From Streptomyces barringtoniae (GTDB lineage: Bacteria > Actinomycetota > Actinomycetes > Streptomycetales > Streptomycetaceae): a stretch of 64,000 bases of DNA. Each line of letters starts with the position of its first letter. The first letter of the stretch is position 1. This document shows positions 17,606 to 25,615 of the stretch, piece by piece. Under the pieces are notes generated by a model, which saw nothing but the letters and a program-made list of their open reading frames with translations, was not told the origin of the DNA and searched no databases. The stretch is taken from NCBI RefSeq assembly GCF_020819595.1, contig NZ_JAJHNP010000007.1:310001-374000 (forward strand). The letters are read 5' to 3'. A program made the position numbers and the translations under genes.

Positions 17606-17647
17606 CCGGGCAGGGCCAGGTCCGTTTGCCGACCTGGCCCTGCCCGG
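17606..17647 (-). terminator. Perfect 17-bp hairpin between peptide A and M50 gene
   Basis: Arms CCGGGCAGGGCCAGGTC (17606-17622) and its exact complement (17631-17647) with an 8-base loop begin 6 bp after the peptide stop codon. No U-tract follows. It could terminate most transcripts and let a minority read through to the protease gene, giving an excess of peptide. Confidence 0.7.
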
Positions 17648-17653
17648 TCCGCG

Positions 17654-17866
17654 TTACTGCTGCACGCTGATGCTCTGCGTGGCCTCGGACTGGGCGACCG
17701 CGTACGGCGAGCACTGGTTCAGCGCGGCCGATTCGTTGTGCGCGTCCACGTGCGCCACCTTCTTCGTGACGGTGGTCATCTTGGCGAAGTTGAACGAGAA
17801 CTTGCCGAGCGCCTCACGCCCCGGGAGCAGTTGTGCGGTCTCGGCCTCGAGCTGGTCCATGTTCAT
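17654..17866 (-). CDS. RiPP-precursor-like 70-aa peptide A
   Basis: Start ATG 17866 has AAAGGAG about 8 nt upstream. The N-terminal half looks like a leader: acidic residues, then LLPGREALGKFSFNFAK (residues 13-29), similar in form to LPxRExL leader motifs of several RiPP families. The second half is Asn/Gln/Ala/Ser-rich (AHNESAALN, YAVAQSEATQSISVQQ) with one Cys. No signal peptide or membrane helix. It precedes the RRE-M50 protease on the same strand and is 52/70 identical to peptide B at 25616-25828. What the peptide becomes, and whether it is modified, is unknown; the single Cys, absent in copy B, argues against a lanthipeptide. Confidence 0.8.
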   Translation of the reverse strand: MNMDQLEAETAQLLPGREALGKFSFNFAKMTTVTKKVAHVDAHNESAALNQCSPYAVAQSEATQSISVQQ

Positions 17867-18138
17867 GAAAAGACTCCTTTCAGCCTTCAAGTGGTGTGTG
17901 AACAAAACGAGTTCCGGTGCATTACGGCCCAACATGCTGTTGGGCCGCTGTCCGGCCTCGTTTCGGCCTGCCGGCGCGTTCCGGCTGACGGTGAGCGAGC
18001 AGCAGGTTGTCTGCACGGCCGCGCCGCAGGATCGGTGGACGGCGAGAAATCCCTTACTCCGCAGCCGGGTCATGCGGAAACCCGGCTGCGGAGTCGGGGC
18101 GCGGCGGAACTGGGAGACAGCCGCCCGCCGTCCAAAGT

Positions 18139-18220
18139 CTCCGAACAATTCGTCCGGAGATCCCGGACAGTAGCCGAAACCGAAGGAAAAGTGCAAACAC
18201 TTCAAATGCGACATTCGTTC
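18139..18220 (-). promoter_or_regulatory. Promoter, upstream box and operator of peptide A
   Basis: On the minus strand: box GAACGAATGTCG (18209-18220), 12 bp, -35 TTGCAC (18191-18196), 18 bp, -10 TACTGT (18167-18172), then an imperfect palindrome (18139-18159, outer arms CTCCG/CGGAG) overlapping the expected start of transcription. The same elements at the same spacing precede peptide B. The predicted 5' leader is about 290 nt. Confidence 0.75.
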
Positions 18221-18807
18221 AAAGTCGCACTGCCGTTCACTTGCGCGGCATCACCAGGGCCGATTGCGATGGCGCGGCACTGCTGCGCCCATCGGGCCAC
18301 CGGCTGCCGTGCCGGTCGGACGCGGGGCCGGGGGTGCGCAGCCGGCGCTCGGGACGGCCGGGCGCGGCACCGCGCAGTCCTGGACCGGTGGGGTCGGGCG
18401 GCGCTCCGGGTACGGTCACGTGGGCATGCACCAACGGGCGTGCGGGCGCGTGGCACATGACGGCAGGAACGGCGTCGTCCTCGCCGACGGATGTCCGACG
18501 GCTTCTGCGCATTGACCGGGTGGTGTTGGCACGCGTCTGTGGGCGGCGTGCGCGCAGGCGACCGCCGCCGGTCCGGCGCATCGGCGCAGTGTCCTGCCTC
18601 GGTTGATCCGGTCTTGTTCAGCAGGCACCGGGCGTGGGCGGTTTCGCCACTCCTCCGCCCGCAAAGGGCCTTCCACGGCACCAAGCCCCCGGGGGACCTG
18701 CGTTCGGTGGACACGGCCCGGTCGCCCAGGGCAGAGCTCCGCCGGGCACGACCGGTTACCGCTCGACAAGGGGGAGATGAATGGCCTTTGTCACCTGCGG
18801 GCGGAAC
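18221..18807. other. Intergenic, no supported gene
   Basis: About 590 bases between the peptide A promoter and the next small gene. Frames on both strands are Arg/Pro/His noise without SD-start pairs. Possible old coding traces around 18430-18600 are not recognisable. Confidence 0.45.
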
Positions 18808-19047
18808 TCAGCTGACAGCCAGTCTGTAGACCGTCAACTCGTGTCCGTCGACACGGACATGGAAATCCGGCGGGCCTGTGCCCAGCGTGGGAACGGCGTT
18901 GTTGAGGTTCTGGAGTTCTGCGGCGCTGAGAACGGCGGCAGCAGCCTTGATCATGTCGGTGAACGTCGTCTCCGGTACCTGCCGGAGCGAGTCGCCGGAA
19001 AGCAGAACCACCGCCTCGCCCGTGCTGCTGCGCACGACAGCGGTCAT
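18808..19047 (-). CDS. 79-aa hypothetical protein
   Basis: ATG 19047 is preceded by AAGGAG with 5-nt spacing, and the frame has ordinary streptomycete codon use. The product is a small soluble protein: beta-like start (TAVVRSSTGEAVVLLSGDSL), a central amphipathic helix (TFTDMIKAAAAVLSAAELQNLNN) and a C-terminal strand pair (DFHVRVDGHELTVYRLAV). No motif is recognised. It lies upstream of, and on the same strand as, the peptide/M50 operon but 580 bp from that promoter, so a shared role is only a possibility. Confidence 0.65.
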   Translation of the reverse strand: MTAVVRSSTGEAVVLLSGDSLRQVPETTFTDMIKAAAAVLSAAELQNLNNAVPTLGTGPPDFHVRVDGHELTVYRLAVS

Positions 19048-19507
19048 GGGGGCTCCTTGTACGACAAGCACCTGCTACCCCTCTCGGCGTGTCCTTTTCG
19101 ACCCGCTGGATGCCGGCACGGCAGGAGGACAACCTTCGCTCTTCCCGCGACCGTGTGCCGTGGTGCAGGCACTGGATTTCGGGAAGATTCCGCCGAGCTT
19201 AGCGGGAGAGACATGGCCGAGTGGACGGACCTGGCGGGCGTGCATGTGCTCGATTCCCCGCGGCCGCAGGTCCGGTGGTGCTGTCGGTGAACGCGGTGCG
19301 CGGCGACCTGGGTGTGGTTCGGACGGGTCGCCGCGCCGGCCCGGCCGCAGCGTTGGCCGGCGGCAGAGGCTGGAGCGGACGACGCCCACCGGCCCGTTCG
19401 TCCCGCGATGCCAGGTCGGCCGGTGACATCCCTCCTCGGGCAGTCGCCTCGTGCCGGGACGACCGGCACGCGGTGATCCACGGAAAGGGATTCTGGCGGG
19501 AGCGGTG
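19048..19507. other. Intergenic, no supported gene
   Basis: About 460 bases without a credible reading frame, hairpin or family match on either strand. Confidence 0.45.
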
Positions 19508-20008
19508 TCATCTGCGTGTGCGCCAGGTGCGCTTGTCTTCCTGCAACGGCCCTGGATCCTGGGACGCATCGATCTCCGCTTGGAGTTCGATCGCGTGAAC
19601 GATGCTCCCGTTCAGTGTCCTGCGGATGATGGGATCTGTGATTCTCCACGCAGTCATGGCGTCGTCCGGCGAGAGTGTCGTCGAGTTCGGTGCCCGTCGT
19701 GGTGATTGAGGCGCTCGCTGCTCAGGAATGAGACCGCTCTCCACCAGAATCCTCCGATGATCAAGATTGAGGACCGTCGCCCACGTCGTCAATTGCGAGG
19801 GCAGCGGCAAGGTTTTGCCGTCCAGTGTCCGGCTGATGGTGGTCAGGCTCAGACCGGTCGCGGCCGCCAGTTGTGCCCGGCCGCCCTGCCGTCGGCGGAC
19901 GTCGTATCCGGCTGCCGTCGCAGCTCCTGTGAGATACGCGGCGACCCGCTGCGCCTGAGCCTGCCGCTTGGCCCGGCTTTCGTGGGGGGAATCCTTCGCA
20001 CTCCGCAT
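19508..20008 (-). CDS. Helix-turn-helix DNA-binding protein
   Basis: 166-aa protein with an N-terminal basic region (ESRAKRQAQAQRVAAYL) and an XRE-type helix-turn-helix: GGRAQLAAATGLSLTTISRTLDGKTLPLPSQLTTWATVL. The C-terminal half (SPDDAMTAWRITDPIIRRTLNGSIVHAIELQAEI) is an uncharacterised helical domain. Start ATG 20008 is preferred because TACCCT lies 7 nt before it (leaderless arrangement); ATG 20041 is an alternative. It is divergent from another HTH gene at 20230. It is the closest regulator upstream of the peptide A operon and a candidate for its operator, by proximity only. Confidence 0.78.
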   Translation of the reverse strand: MRSAKDSPHESRAKRQAQAQRVAAYLTGAATAAGYDVRRRQGGRAQLAAATGLSLTTISRTLDGKTLPLPSQLTTWATVLNLDHRRILVESGLIPEQRAPQSPRRAPNSTTLSPDDAMTAWRITDPIIRRTLNGSIVHAIELQAEIDASQDPGPLQEDKRTWRTRR

Positions 20009-20229
20009 GCCTCGGAGGGTAGCGCGCAGGCATGTCGTCACACGCTAGTTGCACGCGTGCACCTTTGCAGGTCAAAACCTAGATCGGCATTTCTGCAGGC
20101 CACATCCCAAATCTCGTATCTGTGTGCGAATCAAAATACCCTTGCGTCACTCATGCCTGGCAACTTGCATATGTTGCGTTCGTGTGGGTTAGCCACACGG
20201 CTGCACGTTGCTGAGGGGGTCTTTTGACC

Positions 20230-20538
20230 ATGCTTCGCCTCCACATGGCCACGCTCCTGGTAAAGGCCAGGGAGCTCGGTGACGAAAGTGTCGCCGACAT
20301 GGCGCAGCGCACCGGTATCAGCAGGTCGACGCTCCACCGGCTCGCGACCGGAACGAAACAGCCGAGCCTGGCCACACTCTGGACACTGCGCGACGCCTAC
20401 AGTGTCCGGCTCGACGCGCTCGTCTACGACGACCCGCAGACGATGCAGCGCAGCAGCCTTCCGCAACGGCAGCGTGTGCTTGCCCAGGACCGGCGCCGCT
20501 TGCGGCACGGGGACCGGGACCGGCACGCGGCCGGCTGA
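20230..20538 (+). CDS. Small XRE-family HTH protein
   Basis: 102-aa protein from ATG 20230; a TTG two codons earlier (20224) is also possible, since AGGGGG at 20214-20219 is 4 nt from the TTG and 10 nt from the ATG. The helix-turn-helix is clear: VADMAQRTGISRSTLHRLATGTKQPSLATLWTLRDAYSV. The C-terminal 35 residues are basic and low complexity (RQRVLAQDRRRLRHGDRDRHAAG). It precedes an ECF sigma factor gene by 114 bp on the same strand and may regulate it. Confidence 0.75.
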   Translation: MLRLHMATLLVKARELGDESVADMAQRTGISRSTLHRLATGTKQPSLATLWTLRDAYSVRLDALVYDDPQTMQRSSLPQRQRVLAQDRRRLRHGDRDRHAAG

Positions 20539-20652
20539 GAACCGGCCCGGTCCTGTCCCCGGGTCCGCGGCCCGGAGGCGGTCTTCGCACCACCACCTCA
20601 GCTCTGCCACGAGCCCCACCTCACTTCTGTCCACGCACGATCGGGAGCAACC

Positions 20653-21252
20653 TTGTCCACTCAGGCTCACGACGCTGCCTTCGACGGCAGCGCCACGGGG
20701 GAACCGGCCCTCATCACCCGTGCCCAGCAGGGCGATCGCGAGGCGTTCGCCGAGCTGTACCGGATGCACCACGGCGTTGTCGCCGCGCTCATCGGCCAGC
20801 GCGTCAGATCGAATGCCGCACTGGCCGAGGACCTCACCGCGGACGTCTTCGTGAAGGCATGGGCCAAGATCACCACCTTCACATGGAACGGTACGTCGAT
20901 CCGTGCCTGGCTGTGCACCATCGCACGCAATGTGGTCATCGACCACTTCAAGACCGCCACGACACGCCGCCTCACCTTCGTCGACCAGATCACCCAGGTG
21001 GGAGACGCCTGGGCCCCTTCGGTGAGCAACCCCGAAGACACCGTTCTGTGCTCGCTCGCGCTCGACGACCTGCATCACGCCCTGTCGGAGATCACCCCCC
21101 GTCAGCAGGTCGTCATCCGGCTGCGGTTCCTGGGTGAGATGTCCGTCCGCGAGACCGCCCGCACCATGGGCACCACCGACGCTGCCGTCAAAACGCTCCA
21201 GTGGCGCGCGCTCGACTCCCTCCGCAAGGCCTACGTGGGAGCTGTGGCATGA
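20653..21252 (+). CDS. ECF-type RNA polymerase sigma factor
   Basis: 199-aa sigma factor with regions 2 and 4 only. Region 2 includes LITRAQQGDREAFAELYRMHH, LAEDLTADVFVKAWAKI and IRAWLCTIARNVVIDHFK (core binding and -10 recognition); region 4 has HALSEITPRQQVVIRLRFLGEMSVRETARTMGTTDAAVKTLQWRAL (-35 recognition helix-turn-helix). Start is TTG 20653 with GGGAG five bases before it. No anti-sigma with a ZAS motif is adjacent; instead the stop overlaps the ATG of a larger protein (ATGA), which may be its partner. Confidence 0.9.
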   Translation: MSTQAHDAAFDGSATGEPALITRAQQGDREAFAELYRMHHGVVAALIGQRVRSNAALAEDLTADVFVKAWAKITTFTWNGTSIRAWLCTIARNVVIDHFKTATTRRLTFVDQITQVGDAWAPSVSNPEDTVLCSLALDDLHHALSEITPRQQVVIRLRFLGEMSVRETARTMGTTDAAVKTLQWRALDSLRKAYVGAVA

Positions 21253-22253
21253 CCATCGCCTACGGCAAGGGCACGGACGTCGAGCAGGAACTCACCGCGC
21301 GACTGAGCCAACTCGTCCACGCCTTCATCGCCGATCTGAACGCACAGGGCCGCCTGGTGGAGCCCGGCGGGGCCGACACCCTCAGACGACTCCGGGAACA
21401 GAACCGGACGCAGCACAGTCTGCCGGAGGCGGAACCCGGCGACACCGCGGTCACCCGGACCGCTGCGCATCCGGCACCGGGCGCCCCGGCCCCGTGGGAG
21501 GCGATCACCGCGCCTCGCGCCGGGGAGGGCACACCCGGCGTACCCGAGACGCCCCGCCCGCTGCACATCCTCTGCGTGTCCGAGACTGCCCCCGCGAGCG
21601 CGCACGTGCTCGACTCGTACGACGCTCCGGTCGGCAGACCCGCCGCGGCCGACCCGGCCCCCGCCCAGCAGGCCGCCGAGTTCGGACCGGTCACCGGACA
21701 CAGCACCGGCGCCCAGGAGTCGCGCACGGCCGACGGGGAGCAGGCGCAGCCCCCGGCCGCCGCCACAGCGGCCAGGCTGCGGGCCGAGAACGCGGGCCGG
21801 CTCGAGGTCACGCAGATCACCTCGGATCATGAACGTGTCACCGTCCACATCAACGCCATGTCGCTGGGCGACTGGGAATACTGGCTGACCGCGATCAGTG
21901 CACCCCTGAACGAGCCGACCCACCGCAGCGGATGGGCCCAGACTGCCACCGGGCACCTCGACGGTGTGGAGGTCCGTCTCACCGCGGACGCCGTGCCCCG
22001 CCTCTTGGAGGAGGCGGCGCAGAGGACCACCGAACCCTTCTGCCTGGGGGGCCGCATCTACGACCTCGCCCTCGGCCACACCGACCGCCTTGGCCAGACC
22101 TGGCACTACCACGGTCAGCGCCAGGAGGACGACACCCCCCTTTTCACCCTGGGCGGTACCAGCGGCCTGCTCTACCCGCTCACCACCATCGTTACGGCCA
22201 ACGGGCCCCTCACCCCCGCCGCCGCGAACCCCGACAACCCCGAAACCTGCTGA
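21249..22253 (+). CDS. Sigma-coupled protein of unknown function (BN159_2729-like?)
   Basis: 334-aa soluble protein, start ATG 21249 overlapping the sigma factor stop. Three parts: a helical N-terminus (ELTARLSQLVHAFIADLNAQGRLVEPGGADTLRRLRE), a disordered Ala/Pro/Thr linker (about 60-190), and a C-terminal alpha/beta domain (VTQITSDHERVTVHINAMSLGDWEYWLTAI, TGHLDGVEVRLTADAVPRLL, GRIYDLALGHTDRLGQTW). The N- and C-terminal style recalls BN159_2729-type proteins of actinobacterial mobile DNA, but I am not sure. Translational coupling to the sigma factor suggests it modulates or depends on it. Confidence 0.72.
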   Translation: MTIAYGKGTDVEQELTARLSQLVHAFIADLNAQGRLVEPGGADTLRRLREQNRTQHSLPEAEPGDTAVTRTAAHPAPGAPAPWEAITAPRAGEGTPGVPETPRPLHILCVSETAPASAHVLDSYDAPVGRPAAADPAPAQQAAEFGPVTGHSTGAQESRTADGEQAQPPAAATAARLRAENAGRLEVTQITSDHERVTVHINAMSLGDWEYWLTAISAPLNEPTHRSGWAQTATGHLDGVEVRLTADAVPRLLEEAAQRTTEPFCLGGRIYDLALGHTDRLGQTWHYHGQRQEDDTPLFTLGGTSGLLYPLTTIVTANGPLTPAAANPDNPETC

Positions 22254-22797
22254 GCACGCGTCGCACCACCGGTCGTCCCCTGCAGCCCCGGGTCCTCACG
22301 CGAGACCGCTGCATGGCAGACGATGGCTGCCGAGGCCGCAAGAGGCCACCCCGGCTGCGCGGAGTGCGGTCGTCTGACGCGCTCCGGCGGCATCGGGCTC
22401 GCCGCCGCGAGGGCGGGGCAAACTGCCGACTTCAGTCGGCACATCACTTCAACGGCTTCGGCTCGGCATGCATGCGGCTTACGGCGGCGCGTCGCCGAGG
22501 GCAGGGGCACGGGCCCACCGCGAGGGCGGTGCGCGGTACTCGGGGCGGCCGGGGTCCTCGCCGAGCGGCACGACCGCCAAGCCCGGGACCGACCGCCCGG
22601 CATTCCACGCCGAGGACACCTCCGCCGTCCGGCGCCACGTCGCCCCTGCGGCCCAGGACGGGTGAGCCTGATCTCGCCGGCGTCGTAGGTGAACTCCTCC
22701 AGCCGGAAGTTCGATCGCGTGGCACGTCGACCTGCCGCAGGCAGCAGCGACCAACTCCAGGGTTGGCCGGGCACACTGACGCACACGGCGTCCCGCC
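22254..22797. other. Intergenic, degenerate sequence
   Basis: About 540 bases with no intact gene. A minus-strand stretch near 22690-22720 (RSNFRLEEFTYDAGEIRLTRP) looks protein-like but has no partner on either side. Probably relic DNA. Confidence 0.4.
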
Positions 22798-23163
22798 TCG
22801 GTGAGCTGGTCCTCCAAGCCGCCGGCGCCGAGCGGCTCTCCGCGTTCCGGAGCGAGGCCCTCGGTTACGTCGAACTCGGCCGCAAGGGCGACGCAGGCAT
22901 CGAGATCGGGTCGCCCGACGCCGGGTTCGTCGGCCGCAGTTCACACTCGTCCTCCACCCCGGCACCGACCCACGGCCCGGGCAGATCTGCCTGCCCATCG
23001 ACGTCAACACCACCGACCGTGACCAGGACGCCGAGTTGGAGCGGCGGCTCGCGCTCGGCGGCGGCCCGCCGACGTCGGCCAGAGCGGCACCGAGAACTGG
23101 CAGGCCCTGGCCGACCCGGACGGCAACGAATTCTGTCTTTTGCACGACCGCCTGGGCCCCTGT
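22798..23163 (+). pseudogene. VOC/glyoxalase-like gene with frameshifts
   Basis: Three frames must be joined to rebuild a VOC-family domain: GELVLQAAGAERLSAFRSEALGYVELG and IEIGSPDAGF; then RPGQICLPIDVNTTDRDQDAELERRLALG; then DVGQSGTENWQALADPDGNEFCLLHDRLGP. Together they cover a full small VOC protein (about 120 aa) with the usual HIDV-like and DPxGNEFCL blocks, but the first metal-site region is altered and no start codon fits. A dead gene. Confidence 0.78.
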
Positions 23164-23596
23164 GATTGTGTGCGCGGTGGCGCCAAGCCGCTGGGCCGTT
23201 CGCGTGCGGCCGGGGATGTGCTCCACGGTCGGCGCCCGAGCCCGGGCTCGAGTTGCGCCGTGTTGATCGACGAGCGGGCCCCGGATGCGGCGGCGGCCTT
23301 TGCGTGGAGCTGGCCGTGGGTGGGGCGGTCGGCACGCGTGTGAGAGCGCCGACCGGCCGTGTGCTTGAGGTCATGGCACGGGTGGAGGTGCGGCTCGCGG
23401 TACGGAACTCGCCCTGGCAGATGCGCTCTTCGTTCACGGTGCCGGCCGAGCTGGTCCACAGGTGTCGACCACGGCTTGCAGTCGCAGGGCAGCGTAGCGA
23501 AAGGCGCCGGTGAAAAAGAAGGTGCAGAACGCCCGGGCGGTAGGGCCGTTAGACTCATCGACAGGCGGTCACTCCCTCTCCACAGGAAGAACCGGC
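23164..23596. other. Intergenic, no supported gene
   Basis: About 430 bases upstream of an HTH gene. No family match was found on either strand. Confidence 0.4.
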
Positions 23597-23968
23597 GTGC
23601 CCAACACACTGCAGGAAATGATCAAGCACAAGTTGGACCAGAACGGATGGTCCTACAGCGAAGTAGCGCGCCGCGGTGGCATCTCCCGCTCGACGGTCCA
23701 CCATCTGGCGACTTCGGCGCGGCTGGCGCAGATGCCCCAGCAGACCACTCTGGAGGGCTTGGCCAAGGGATTGGGCATCCCGGTGGCGCCAGTGCAGAGA
23801 GCCGCTGCCGAGGCCGCGGGCGTCAACCTGTACCTCGAGGACGCGCCCGAGGCCGCGGATCCCGAGGTGGCGATCCTCATCGCGAGCGTCCACAAGTTGA
23901 GCCCGACCGACCGCCGGCATGTGGCCGTACTCGTCGAGTCGTTGCTACAGGCGAACGGCACCGGGTAG
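23597..23968 (+). CDS. XRE-family HTH regulator
   Basis: 123-aa regulator. GTG 23597 is chosen for its AGGAAG seven bases upstream; the frame is open further upstream but without coding character. Helix-turn-helix: LQEMIKHKLDQNGWSYSEVARRGGISRSTVHHLATSARLAQMPQQTTLEGLAKGLGI. The C-terminal part (AADPEVAILIASVHKLSPTDRRHVAVLVESLLQ) is the short helical tail common in actinobacterial XRE proteins. Its target is unknown. It is the third small XRE-type gene in 4 kb. Confidence 0.85.
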   Translation: MPNTLQEMIKHKLDQNGWSYSEVARRGGISRSTVHHLATSARLAQMPQQTTLEGLAKGLGIPVAPVQRAAAEAAGVNLYLEDAPEAADPEVAILIASVHKLSPTDRRHVAVLVESLLQANGTG

Positions 23969-24002
23969 GGAAGGCGAAGTTCCGGCCGCACGTCGGGGCC
24001 CG

Positions 24003-24254
24003 TCACTTCGGGCGCGGAAGCGGTGGAAGCGTTCGTGCCGTGTTGAGCCAGTCGATGACGGCGTGCACGGTGACGCAGTCGAGTTCGGCCAGTTGGAAGA
24101 CGGCCTGGACGTCAGCTGCAGCGAGGGGAACGCATACCTTGTCCAGGGCGCCGTACAGGCGCAGTCGGTGGGCGTGGGCATTCGAGGAGTCCTGCTCTGC
24201 GTGGATGTCGGGTCTGGGGCCGCCGGTGGCCGGCAAAGGTGGTGTCGTTTCCAA
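24003..24254 (-). CDS. Small hypothetical protein next to IS3 element
   Basis: 83 aa if started at TTG 24254, with a weak AAGGCGG upstream. The frame is coding-like (HAHRLRLYGALDKVCVPLAAADVQAVFQLAELDCVTVHAVIDWLNTARTL), a helical unit with the pattern LxxLDxxTVxxVxxWL. The frame stays open into the IS element, so the native 5' end may have been cut off by insertion. Not assigned to a family; convergent to the XRE gene with a 34-bp gap. Confidence 0.45.
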   Translation of the reverse strand: METTPPLPATGGPRPDIHAEQDSSNAHAHRLRLYGALDKVCVPLAAADVQAVFQLAELDCVTVHAVIDWLNTARTLPPLPRPK

Positions 24255-24295
24255 TTGATCCGCCTTGGTGTGGGTGGGCAGGCTGGGCCGGCGGC

Positions 24296-25060
24296 TCAGA
24301 CCTGCCGGGTGAAGCGGTCGAAGGTCTCGCCGAGCCGGTTCTCGAGGGAGTGAGTGTCCGGCCAGAGGGACGGACCGTGCAGTTCGCGGTGGATGGTGTC
24401 CCAGAAGGACCTGACGACCGCGTGGTCGTACCAGTCCCCTGCTGTTCCGCGGACGGGCGCGCATTTGAGCAGGTCGGCCCGCTCGGTGAAGGAGCAGGCG
24501 AGCAGGCTGTCGTGCGCGGTCCCGGCGGCCGGTTCGGCGTGGGCGGCACGGGTGATGGCGGCCATGAGGGCGTGGTGGACGAGGCCGCGGTGTGCTGTCG
24601 CGGCGGTGCTCCAGCCGATCAGGCATCGGGATGCGGTGTCGAGGACGACGGCCGTGTACAGGGGGCCCAGGAGTGTGGTGAGGGCGAGTACGTCGACGGT
24701 CCAGCGCCGGCTGGGTGTGCGGGCGCCTTCCCACGGGGCCTGGTCGTACAGCCGTCCTGCTCTGCCGCGGATTCCGGCCCCCTTCATGATGAGCTCCACA
24801 GTGGTGTGGCTGACGTCGATGCCGTAGCGGTGGCAGAGTTCCTGCCTCACCCTGCGGTATCCGTAGGTGGAGCCGGACTCCCGGTGGATGTCGAGGATCA
24901 GGCGGGTCAACCAGGCCCGGCGCAGTGCTCGTGGGGAGGGGGTGCGTGCGCGCCAGGCGTAGTATCCGGACTCCGAGACGTCGAGGAGTGCGGCGATCCT
25001 GCGTGCCGGGAAACCCTGTGACGCCATGCGGTGGATCACCTCGTAACGTCTTTTGGGGGC
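24296..25060 (-). pseudogene. IS3 transposase OrfB
   Basis: Read by -1 frameshift from orfA (KRRYEVIHRMASQGFPARRIAALLDVSESGYYAWRAR is the HTH_21 start). The rve/DDE domain is visible: WTVDVLALTT with VVLDTASRCLIGWS (first Asp region), a weak second block (TAHDSLLACSFTERADLL, usual HSDxGSQY lost) and YDHAVVRSFWDTIHREL (catalytic Glu region). It stops after ENRLGETFDRFTRQV, without the conserved C-terminus. Loss of the HSDxGSQ motif indicates an inactive enzyme. Confidence 0.7.
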
Positions 25061-25311
25061 ATCATCTGCCGCATTGTGGCGATGACTTCGCGGCACAGGA
25101 GGACTTCCTGCTCCAGTTCGTCGATGCGGGTGCGGGCCTGTGCCAGGTCCGACCCGGACGCACGGGAGCGCCGCCAGCGGTAGACGGTCTGCGGCGAGAT
25201 GCCCAGTTGCCGTGCCACCTCCTTCGCCGGGTGTCCTTCGGAGACCAGTTGCTCTGCGCGGGTGCGCAATGCTGCGGGGTGAGGACTGCTCACTGGATCC
25301 CACCCGTTCAT
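25036..25311 (-). CDS. IS3 transposase OrfA (helix-turn-helix)
   Basis: 91-aa protein with HTH_Tnp_1 motif: LRTRAEQLVSEGHPAKEVARQLGISPQTVYRWRR, then a leucine-zipper-like helix DLAQARTRIDELEQEVLLCREVIATM used for multimerisation. ATG 25311 is one possible start; GTG six codons later (VSSPHP) is another. Ends with a -1 slip site for OrfAB fusion. Confidence 0.75.
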   Translation of the reverse strand: MNGWDPVSSPHPAALRTRAEQLVSEGHPAKEVARQLGISPQTVYRWRRSRASGSDLAQARTRIDELEQEVLLCREVIATMRQMMPPKDVTR

Positions 25312-25572
25312 GCCGCTGCCGGAGGCTGGGTGAAGGGGCCTGTGCTGGGCCGGTTCACCGCCTGGCGTCTGCTGGTGGATGTCGCCGGGTCCGCCGTCCG
25401 CCCGGCGTTTCGAGGGTCGGCTCGCCAAGGTGTGTCTTCCCCCGACTGGCAGGCGTCGTAAGGACCCTGATACCGGCGGCAGGCCCTGACCGTCCGGTAC
25501 CCGCACGGACACCCAGCCGCCGGCCGTGGTCATCACCCGGCATGCTGTGTGGGCCTCGACCCCTGCGACGCG

Positions 25573-25602
25573 GCAGGGGCACGCCCGGGGGCCCGCCCCT
25601 GC
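25573..25602 (-). terminator. Hairpin after peptide B
   Basis: Arms GCAGGGGC (25573-25580) and GCCCCTGC (25595-25602) with a GC-rich 14-base loop, 13 bp past the stop of peptide B. No U-tract. Confidence 0.5.
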
Positions 25603-25615
25603 GCCAGGGGTCGTG

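Larger units (their letters stand above)
24296..25311 (-). mobile_element. IS3-family insertion sequence, probably decayed
   Basis: Contains orfA (25036-25311) and orfB (to 24296) overlapping in the -1 frame with a CCAAAAG slip site at 25050-25056. The 3' end of orfB lacks the usual YNxxRxHSSLG tail, and I could not find convincing terminal inverted repeats, so the element seems truncated at its 3' side. Confidence 0.75.

Noticed and set aside
17654..17866. Peptide A as a lanthipeptide precursor
   Set aside because: Only one Cys in copy A and none in copy B, and no lanthionine synthetase within the window, so thioether rings are unlikely.
18202..18714. 170-codon minus-strand frame between the 79-aa gene and peptide A
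   Set aside because: Composition is noise and it would run across the conserved upstream box of the peptide A promoter.
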